A DNA stretch of 64,000 bases from Tetraselmis striata (taxonomy: Eukaryota; Chlorophyta; Chlorodendrophyceae; Chlorodendrales; Chlorodendraceae), in the NCBI GenBank assembly GCA_006384855.1, contig VCJN01003596.1, positions 1 to 64,000 of the forward strand, in the 5' to 3' direction. Shown here piece after piece: positions 55,281 through 64,000 of this stretch (positions are counted from its first letter, which is position 1; each line of letters opens with the position of its first letter). A model generated the notes under the pieces. That model saw nothing but the letters and a program-made list of their open reading frames with translations. It was not told the origin of the DNA and did no database searches. The position numbers and the translations under genes were made by a program.

Positions 55281-58200
55281 ACACACACACACACATGACA
55301 TATAAATCTCCGTATATGCGGACGCAAGTGTGTATAGCGGGAATGGTGGGACCCGGGCAAAACAGCAAGAGAGGGAGGTTGAAGGGTTGCGGAGTGACGG
55401 TGTGGATGCTCAATGCGTACTGGTGGGCAACATCCCTCCTCGCGCGCACGCCACGGCACCGTATCAAGCCAGGGATTGAGGGAGGGCCCTTGCATGGCGG
55501 GCAGCCGCACCTGAGCGCCCACAGCACGCCGTCGTGGGCCATGACCAGCACCGCCGGGCTGCCACCCACAGCCGCCCGCGCGGCCTCCCAGCACAGCGGC
55601 GCGTAGCAGGGCGCGCCCAGCGCGCGCCGCCACAGCGGCTGCCCGGCCGGCGACAGCGCCGCGACGGCGCCGTCGATGGAGGCGACGACCAGCGTGCCGG
55701 TGGCGGCGCACACGGCTGGCGTGGAGAAGAGCGGCGCGGGGAGGGCGACGCGCCAGGCGATGGCGGCGTAGCCGCAGCTCGAGCCACCCTCGCCGCCGTC
55801 ATCATCATCATCATCAGCAGCAGCAGAAGCAGCAGCGTCGTCGTTGCGGCCTGGGCGGGGCACCGCCGCGACTCGCAGCGCCACAACGGCGCCATCCAGC
55901 GCGCAGATGTAGACTGCCCGCCGCGGGGCGTCGTGCACCGCGGGGACGGAGACGGGCGCGGGGCAGTCCCGCCGGGGCAGCGCCCACTTGCGGCGCGCCT
56001 GCAGAGTGCCTGTGAATGCCAATGTGGAGGGGGGGGGGGGGGGTTAACCGGCGGGAGGCGGCACGCGAAGGACATGATGGGGCGAGGAGGGCGCTAGGCG
56101 TCAATGGCAGGCCAAACAGTGGATGCAAGTTATGCACTTGTGACGAGATGAGCAGCAACGCGGCATTGGGCAGTCCCGGCGCATCGCCAGCTTCAAGGTC
56201 GAGTGGCACCGGGGCTGTGAGAGAGAGAGAGTTCCAATTCAACCCGAGGTGCGGGTGACGACAGAGCATCATCGCTTTGGTTATGAAATAAGTCCTTACT
56301 CATATCGACCAGGGAGCTACTGCTGGCCGTAGTTATACAAATGGCTTTGAGCAGTTGTTATGCGCCACCACTATCATCCTCATGTAAGCGATGCCGACAT
56401 GTCATAAGGAGAGAGAGAGGGGAGGAGGGGGGGAGGAGAGGGGCTTATAGGGAGCTGATGGCGGTTTAAGGGCATCGGAGACTACGCGCATTGCCGTAAT
56501 GTATATATATATATTGTATATATATGCATATGTATATATATGTATATTTAAATACATTGCGGTAATTTAGATACAATGACATTCGCTTATTATTCCGCTG
56601 CTGCCAGTGGGCTAGCTCTACTTCGTGCTCTACTCAAGCCGGCCCCGTCTCGCCCGCCACAGGGAACCTGGATACCCCCCTCCTCCCCCCCCTAGTTGGT
56701 CGCAAGCGGGGGAAGGGCACCTTCAGCGGACAGTCGCACGGTCACCGCCGCCGCCCGGAAGCCGTGGCTGGTCACCCACACCGTGTCGGGCGTCCACGGG
56801 TCGGCCGCCGCCGGGCTGCGGATGTCGCCGCCGGCGTCCCAGCTTCCGACCACGGCGCCGTCGGCGAGCTGCCCGGCCGAGGGCCACAGGGGGTGGCGAT
56901 GCCGCGGTCAGAGACGGGCAGAGGCGGGCTGCCAGTCGGCACGAGGGCAAAGGGGGGGGGGGGGGGGGGGGGGTTGTCATGGTCCTGGGAATCCAAATTA
57001 ATCGGAAGCAATGAACTCGCGATTTGAGAAAGTGAATTTGAAAGTTGATTCGTTTATTTGTTTTGCTATGAATTGTATTTGTATATATTTCAATATATTT
57101 GCATATATATTATAGTTATATTTGTTTTATTTGTCGAGAGTTGATTTGGGAAAGCTGAGTTGATTTTAAATTTGAAAATTGATTTGAGAATTGGAGCCAA
57201 TGCATGACTGCAAAGCACTTGCATTGACGTCTCATGGCTGTTCTTTTCGGAGGTATATACACATATATAACCAATCAAGTATTATATCTTTATACTTTCT
57301 TTTTGAGAACGGTGCGGTACTGCCCATGCGTAGGTGAGAGTGGGGCGTGGCGATCGGATGATGCCATTTCCCCGGAATAAACACAAGTGCAAACACTCCT
57401 GGAGAACCGATCAGGTGAGGCTTAGTGGCGTCGCCCTGTCCTCCTAACAGTGGGGAAGCGACTTTTCAGACAGCCGCGTGCTTGTGTTTCCGCAAGAATC
57501 CAAAACAACATGGTTTCAGCCCAAATTGCTTCACAATCACCGAAATAATATTCCAGTTCCGATTGGTTTGTGAGTATCTAATTGAGAAAGTTCCGGATTT
57601 AGTCCGGATCGCTTTGGTCCGTTTCTTCGATTGATATTCAGGGAAGGGTGTGGGCTTCAAACGACTACATGCTACGGGAGCAGCCGACCCTTTGCGGCGT
57701 CATGTAGTCGAGTCGTATAAGATAGCCGGCCCGGTTCGCCCAGGGACAGAGTTGTGACACATGGCAATTGCACCTTCAATGAGGGAAGGTCCTGTCTGCA
57801 GCGTAATACCTGCAAAAAGTAGAGCCGCCCGTCCGCGCAGCTGACAGCCGCCAGCCCGCCGCCACCGTCAGCTGCGGGCAGAACGGCGAGGCCGCCGTCC
57901 GCCGCCGCGGGCAGCTGCTGCCGCCACAGCGCCGCGCCGCCGCCGCCGGCCAGCAGGGCCACGTCGCCACCGTGCGAGCAGGCGAGGACGCGGAAGTTGC
58001 GGCGCGGGCCGAGCAGCGCCACGGGGGAGGCGTCCACGCACTGCGCCATCCTGGCGCGCCACAGGCAGGAGACGGGCGCGCGGGGGCGGCCTGCGGGGGC
58101 GGGCGCCAAACGTCACGGATGGCGTGATGGCGGTGATGGGGCTGCGGTAGCCGTGTGCGCCCGGTAGCCGGCTGTTGAGGATGAATAGATAACACTGGTC

Positions 58201-59150
58201 TGTTATTGATCTAACACTGGTCTGACTGTAAGCCTAGCAGCTACAGTGGTAGGCAGACTGCACTGCCCACTGGGAGCTGGATGTGTTGTTCCGATATTTG
58301 GCACTAGTACTTAGGAATATTACATATAAAGCATAATGTATTAAGGAGCGGAGGGCTCCCCCAGGAGCTGAGCTCCCAGAGAGCCATCAGCAGGCACTTG
58401 GCGAACATGCCCACTCTAGAATGGCCTCAGATGGTCATGCAGCTCTGGGCATCACCCCAACCAGTAGTTTAGAGACACGAGCCGCCAGAATGGCGGCCCA
58501 ACAGGCTCCACATACTAGAATGCAGCAGTGCCAAGGTGCACCAGCCAGCAGCCCCAGCTGAGCGCATGGCCAGCAGGAGCTGCTGCTGATAGTACTCTAG
58601 GGCTCTATTGAGCCCTCACAGTTGAAACAGATTCTAAGCCAACCTCAGCTGCTGCATGTCTCCAAGGCAACCTGCACAAACCCCCCAAAACTGGCCGTGA
58701 CAGGGAGGGCGGGGTGGGGGATGAGGCGGGTGCCGTCGGGCTGTACTTGCACGGGAATCCGTACGGCCCGTACATCTCGGATGGCCAATAGCATGCGTTC
58801 AATGGGCGACAGAGCATGCCCGGGGGTGTGGCGCCAGCCGCTCGTGGGAACCCGGCAGCATGTTGAGAGTGCATTGACAAACCCAGCAGATGTACGCACT
58901 CCCAGCGATGGTTTAGTATCTATACAATCCGCAATCCGCCACCTGGGGGTTTACATGCGGGATGGGGTCGCTCTCGCATGCCCGATTAGGGTGCGGCGCT
59001 GCCTATTATTCAGCAATTTCACCGGCGCTGCTTGGGACGGCGGGGTTTCTCTCGATCATGTGCGGATGCGTGGGTACTCAGATGCTCTCCCTACCAGCAT
59101 GCCATGCCTCACCCTCGCTCTCTCTCGCTGTGCTGGGCTGATTGTCTCTG

Positions 59151-59239
<89 letters not shown>

Positions 59240-61734
59240 TATTCTTTTACTCGTAATACAGGCTGGCACTACTCATAGGCATCGATACAGCAAGAGACCA
59301 AGGTAGATGAGGCTGGAGTGCGCTCGTTATTCGACATGCAGCACACACACACACCACCACCGCCGCGCGGCCCACGCTATCTGTCGCCAGTTTACGTTTG
59401 ACCAGCGCAGCAGGGATGAGGCGCGTACCTGCGCCTTCCGGAGAGTCGTGCTCCATCACGGTGCCGGCTGCCACACTCGGACGGCTGCTGGGGGGCGGGT
59501 CGGGTGTGGCGCCGGCCGACGGCAGTGCGCGCACGGAGTGTCGGCCGCAGCTGTGGACGGCGAGCTCCCACTCCCAGGGACGAGGCGCTTTATCGCGCGG
59601 CGCCGTGTTGTCATCGCTGGCGCGCGGAAGCTCCAGCTCGAACTCCGCCAGGGTCGTCAGCCCCCACGGATCGCCCGGCGCAGCGGTCTCTTCAGTGGTC
59701 GGGGTTGCCTCCAACGGGGGTGCCGGCGCGCCGTCCTGGGCGAGGGCTCGCGCCAACGACCGCGGCGTGCGGAAGCGCGCCACGACGCCGGGTGCGACGC
59801 CGAGGCTCTCCGCCAGCTGCGCGGCCGACAGGCTGTCGCCGCCGACCAGGAAGAAGTCGGAGGTCGCCTCCAGGCGGGCCGCGCCCGCGGAGCCCGCGGA
59901 GCCCGGCAGCGCGGCTCGGAATGCCGCCATCACCGCCGCCTCGCCCGTCCGTCCCGGAGGGCGACGCCCTGCACGGGATGGAGTGCGAGACGTGAAGAGG
60001 ATAATAACGGCGCTGCCAACTTGCAAGCTGTCATGCCACGCCACGGCAGCAGCAGCAAAGCCCTGTACCTTACATCTCATCATGCCATTACTATGGGTAT
60101 GCCGATTGAGACTTAAGTGCACAAAAGGGCAGCCGTTAATCCAACAATGGTATCTTGCAGTGCTCTTTAGCCTTCGGCAGCTCCGTGCAACCTCCCCCCC
60201 CCCCCCCCCCCCCCCATTTTACAGACACAGACAAAGCCAGGCTGGCAGAGAAGAGAGGGGAAGATCGACAGTAAAGATTTTTGTGCGGCCACGCTGCGGG
60301 GCGCTGCGAGCACATGAGGTTGCTGGGGGACACCCCCCACTGTCCCGGATTCAAGCCCCTCATTCCGGTCTAACATGTACCGGCAGCTGAGCCAGGAAGG
60401 GCGGGGGCAGGCTGACGAGGCATGGTTGCGGGCGGTTTGCGGCCCAGGGATGGCATGCGGGGTGCGGGGGACTGCCGCTTACCTGTTTCGAGTGGCCCGC
60501 CGTGTGCCGACGGTGCGGGGCGTGGATGCTGCGGCTGGGTGGATGGCAGCGGCGGGCGCGGGGGCGCCGCCTGTTTCCGCGGCGACCGCCACTCCTCGGG
60601 CTCCGGCATCTCCGCGCGCAGAAGCTTGCCCGCGGCGGACCTCGGCAGCTGCGCCAGCACGACGGCTGCCCGCGGGGCGGCGGCGCGGGGGAGGCCCGCC
60701 AAGGCGCCGCCGGCGCTCAGCACGGCCGCCCGCAGGGACTCCAGCAGCGCGCCGGTGGCCGGCCTGGCGACGGGACATTGCGGCACAGGTGGGCAATTGA
60801 GGTGCGGGAGCGGCGGTGCTGGCGGCCCCCGGGGCGGTGTGTCGGTCATCAAGGACGCAAATGAAGCGATGCCCCAGCTGTGTGATGTGTCTTTCACAAC
60901 TGATAGTCAGTCGGAGTTGGTGTCTGACAGAAATGACTCGGTGTTAATTAAAACAAAATTGGTTTTTTTGATAAAATCAATAGATTATTAATCGATAGAT
61001 ATATCATTATCTTTTATGATAATAGAAATTTCATAAGAGTTACAAATTTATATGTAACTGTAATCATTCAAAATATAATGTGATGTATTATCGCATAATG
61101 CATATAATAATAAAATGTAATACGATCTACCAAAGAGATAATGTGATAAAACATAGTAACTTAAAACATTAATAAAAGGGATTACCAGCAAAGACGTCAT
61201 GCACATATGGATGCAGCATGTGAGTCGCGTGATCACCCGGGGCGGTGGACGCCGTTGACGCCAGCCGCGCCGCCCTCCTCTCGCAGCACCACGTACGCCA
61301 CCACGCAGGGCTCCCCTCCGGGGCGGCCATCCGCGCCGGTGCCGCCGCGCGCGGGCCACAGCCGAACCGCCGCCTCTGCCACCCCGGGCAGCGCGCCCAG
61401 CCGCTGCTCCACCGCCTCCGCACTCACAAACTCCCCCTGGATCTGCGGGGGCACATGTCCGCCCGGCGACCGTTCGGTCGCTTGACCGCGGCGGCTGTCA
61501 TCAGGCCTCCGAGAGACACCCCAACCAAGGGTGCCGACGCACCTCTATTAAATTAAGCACTCATAAGAGTGTGCCATTATTCTGCCCTCCCATAAACAAA
61601 CGATCACACTACGAACTCAACGAGAAAGCTCCAATGGCAATCAGGGCGGTCCATTCTTTGGAGCCATAAAATCACACCGACTGGAGTTGAGTTTCTCTTC
61701 CCAACAGAATCGTGGTAAAGTTCAGTTTGCCACG

Positions 61735-61769
<35 letters not shown>

Positions 61770-63925
61770 TTTAAGCGCACTTTAGTGGCCAACTTGCGTA
61801 GACTTGCATGGACCGTTACGGCAGTTAACGTCAATTTGCGCAATGTTTCCGCTCATAACATCTGTATGTGGTATACCTTACGCTACATGTTCCCATGCCA
61901 AACTAAACTTAAATTGATGCACTTGAGCTGCATTCTCAATTTAAGAGGGACCGCGCCAAGGTGAGTATAGTTACGTGACCCGCAGAAGCTGCGTGAATTT
62001 CGAGGGCCACTGTACTGAATTTGGCCGCCTTGACACCGTCACCTGAGAGTCCCCAGGCACAAACCGGCTCAGGACCCCTACAGAGCCTCTTAATTGATAC
62101 CACTCTCTTATAATAGGTGTGTTGGCGCCCGTAGTAGCCAAGGATCTCAAGCTCAGGCGCCTCTGGGTGCCCGCGGGCGGACCTTTGCCGTGTTGTTGGC
62201 GCGGCCCAGGAAGCGCAGCGCGCCGTCTTCGTCCATGCGGGCGACGTCCTCCAGCAACGCGCACCGCAGCCCGTCCAGCGCGCGCAGCATCCCGCGGGCC
62301 TCGCCGCCGCGGGCGCCGGTGCGCAGCGTGGCAGCGGGCCACGACGGCGGTGCCGCGGCATCGCCGTCGGCCGCAGAGGGGGCGGGGTCCCCCACGCTGA
62401 TGCTGGGTCGGCGGCCTGCGCGGCATCGTGTACCCGGCCATCACCGCGCCAGTCGCTGAGCAGTGATTGGACATGGCGGCGCAGTATAGGCCAGCACAAA
62501 GTTTGCAATGTGACCCCAATAAGGGAACAGCCTGGATTCTTGGAGTACTGTTCGTGGCTGCTCCCACGCCTAAATGCTAAAATTTTATCATCCTAGAACT
62601 CCAGTAGCATGTAAGTTCTTTATTCATATGTATATGGGTATTATGTGTGTATATATACCGTAAAATTAAATACGGATAGGTGGTATCTTTTGGGCCCCAA
62701 AAATATGAATTGTTTTGCACCTTTGCGTCGGAATATTCGTTACATATTCGCGATGTACTCTGACTTATTTCTCCGTTTTTATATTTCTTCCTCTTCGCCC
62801 AGGGTCAAAAACGTTGTGTATCTGCGGACCGTTAGTGTTTGTACCGTATATATGCAGCAAGTGCAGATACATATCATCCGCTCCGCTAATACCGCAATCA
62901 CCGTCTGGGTTCGTATGTATCATTGGGTTCGAACTCTTTGCAAAGAAAGGAGAATATGTATTTATAACAGAACATGTAAAAAATCAAACAGAATATAGCT
63001 CGGAAACTCCGACTCAATGGAGAAGGAATTAATTACTCTTGAGACCCGCGATCCCAATTCAATGGCATTGGGCGCGCACTCTCTCTCTCTCTCTCTCTCA
63101 AATGCTCGACGGCCATGTGCGTGCGTGTGTGTGAGAAAGCGTGATAAATATGCATGTTTAGTAGATGATGCCGCGTGCCAAAAATAGGGCAATAACGGAC
63201 GGGCCTCGTGGAGTTGGTGCACAATATGGACCACTGACTTGCCAGCATGCCTGGCGCTATTCGCTGGAAATGCACAGTATGGGGCTACTGCTGCTGTCGC
63301 ACATGTGGCGACACAAACCGTATATGTTCGCGTACTACCAGGACACCGTCAAGGCGAGTGTTGGCCGTTTACCGGTCGAGGTGCGCGTGGAGTTGCCTCT
63401 AGTCTGGGTTGTGTTCATGAGCATGATGATGGTAGAGGGGAAGGTGAGCGGGGCAGGGGGCGCTCACTGTCACGCGCAGCTGCGCCGCTCTGTGGTCCGG
63501 GTCCCTGGGAGCTGTCCACGACCGCGCGGAAAAACACGCCACCACTGGCATCAAGCCTGCAATGGTGGCACGTTGGCTGTCAAACGCAAGCCATACCCCC
63601 CCCCCCCCCCTCCTCCTCCCGCCAACACACACACACCACCCCATCCCACCACACAAACACACATACATGTACCAGTCTACCAACAGCTTGACAGATGGCC
63701 ACCTGACACATGACAAGCTGGCTGAGGAGAGGGGCGGTTAGAGCGGGGGCGTGGGGGGGGGGGGGGGGGGGGGGGGGGGCTACTTCACCCGTGATAGCCA
63801 TCAGCCACGCCGATGCCAAACACAGCTACGCGCCCCGCACAGCCCCGGGGCACCACGCGGAGCGCCACGCACAGCGGCACGCCACTGCAGCAGGGCTCCT
63901 CGGCCGGCCGAGAGGGCTCTTCCAC
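54669..63925 (-). CDS. AASDH: AASDH/ACSF4-type enzyme: adenylation, carrier and PQQ-propeller domains (partial)
   Basis: Ten phase-true exons: 63925-63789, 63556-63468, 62415-62183, 61442-61237, 60763-60483, 59968-59429, 58090-57810, 56868-56721, 56009-55511 and 54936-54669 (TGA). They give 893 residues; the N-terminal adenylation core lies beyond 64000. In order: [16 protein letters not shown] (motif A7 side), [17 protein letters not shown] joined to [15 protein letters not shown] (A8), [11 protein letters not shown] (A10, catalytic Lys), then the carrier motif [15 protein letters not shown], whose Ser takes phosphopantetheine. [17 protein letters not shown] and further propeller blades follow, to the end [19 protein letters not shown]. 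This order defines AASDH (beta-alanine-activating enzyme, ACSF4). The family adenylates an amino or fatty acid and loads it on its own carrier; the substrate here is unproven. It is probably cytosolic. The linker after A10 is Pro/Ala-rich. The propeller is Ala- and Gly-rich, with an acidic (D)n insert near 55810. Confidence 0.88.
55244..55297. repeat. (TC)n(CA)n microsatellite
   Basis: TCTCTC repeats run into CACACA repeats within the last intron of the AASDH-like gene. Confidence 0.9.
56475..56570. repeat. AT-rich hairpin
   Basis: GCATTGCCGTAATGTATATAT is mirrored by ATACATTGCGGTAATT, with (TA)n between. It can fold into a long hairpin in intron 8 of the gene (between 56721 and 56009 the coding is absent). 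It may be a MITE remnant or a simple-repeat hairpin. Confidence 0.5.
59153..59237. repeat. (TA)n microsatellite, about 42 units
   Basis: Perfect TA repeat of about 84 bases in the intron between the carrier-domain exon and the first propeller exon. It is likely length-variable. Confidence 0.95.
60195..60216. repeat. Poly-C tract
   Basis: About 21 C in the intron between the A10-motif exon and the carrier exon of the AASDH-like gene; a G-run in coding sense. Confidence 0.9.
61739..61769. repeat. Poly-G tract, about 30 bases
   Basis: The longest uninterrupted G-run seen here, in the intron between the A8 exons (62183 and 61442) of the AASDH-like gene; a C-run in coding sense. Confidence 0.9.
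63073..63099. repeat. (TC)n microsatellite
   Basis: CTCTCTCTCT repeat in the AT-rich intron between 63468 and 62415 of the AASDH-like gene. Confidence 0.85.
63750..63779. repeat. Poly-G tract adjoining a splice donor
   Basis: About 29 G. On the coding strand the intron starts GTGAAGTAG and then runs into C, so the homopolymer starts nine bases after the exon end. Confidence 0.9.
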
Positions 63926-64000
63926 CTGACGCCCGCGCGGACATGCTGATGCAGACATGGGATGCGGCTGTGTCCGGGCGGGCGTTCCCCCGGGAGGCAG

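Noticed and set aside
63165..63460. Plus-strand frame resembling a membrane segment ([20 protein letters not shown])
   Set aside because: It lies antisense to and inside the AASDH-like gene's intron and exon region, where the minus-strand exons join in phase. I have no second exon or family for it.
1..64000. CRISPR array, operon or bacterial origin
   Set aside because: No regularly spaced short direct repeats with unique spacers, and the introns show the DNA is eukaryotic.

Overview
The window is nuclear DNA of a eukaryote, most likely a unicellular alga or similar protist. Exons are GC-rich and alternate with spliceosomal GT-AG introns whose donors are mostly GTGAGT-like. There are no bacterial operons. 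tRNA-derived SINE copies, two degenerate LINEs, tyrosine-recombinase elements with split direct repeats and a TIR transposon fill the space between genes. Two N-termini look like organelle-targeting peptides. The lineage cannot be fixed from this window alone. Nearly all exon joins given below keep phase, which is the main support for the models.

Layout. 0.4-0.7 kb: possible first exon of a minus-strand gene leaving the left edge. 2.2-7.2 kb (-): eight-exon, 882-codon gene of unknown function with a foldback element in intron 1. 8.2-9.6 kb (+): three-exon gene with a targeting-peptide-like N-terminus. 10.4-22.3 kb (-): fifteen-exon gene for a 1016-residue protein, with a 3.7 kb intron packed with repeats. 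24.0-27.2 kb: RT-less tyrosine-recombinase element with split direct repeats; its Gag-like and recombinase frames are separated by a single in-frame TGA. 27.5-34.2 kb: remains of two non-LTR retrotransposons with an array of 3'-end fragments between them. 35.1-37.8 kb (+): secreted transglutaminase-like protein. 38.3-44.8 kb: two 1.5-1.8 kb direct repeats flanking a gene with a SAP-like segment. 44.9-50.2 kb: a second split-repeat element interrupted by a 2.66 kb TIR transposon. 52.0-53.2 kb (+): SRPBCC/Bet v 1-like protein. 54.7 kb to the right edge (-): C-terminal 893 residues of an AASDH/ACSF4-type enzyme (adenylation end, carrier domain, PQQ-type beta-propeller).

The host genes show no obvious functional link to each other. 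They share intron habits: long G:C homopolymers, often directly behind the splice donor, and a minority of donors that start GTC. Most of the novelty lies in the mobile DNA. The best candidates are the RT-less recombinase element with its possible TGA-CGG readthrough, and the nested transposon whose empty site can be inferred from the sister repeat.
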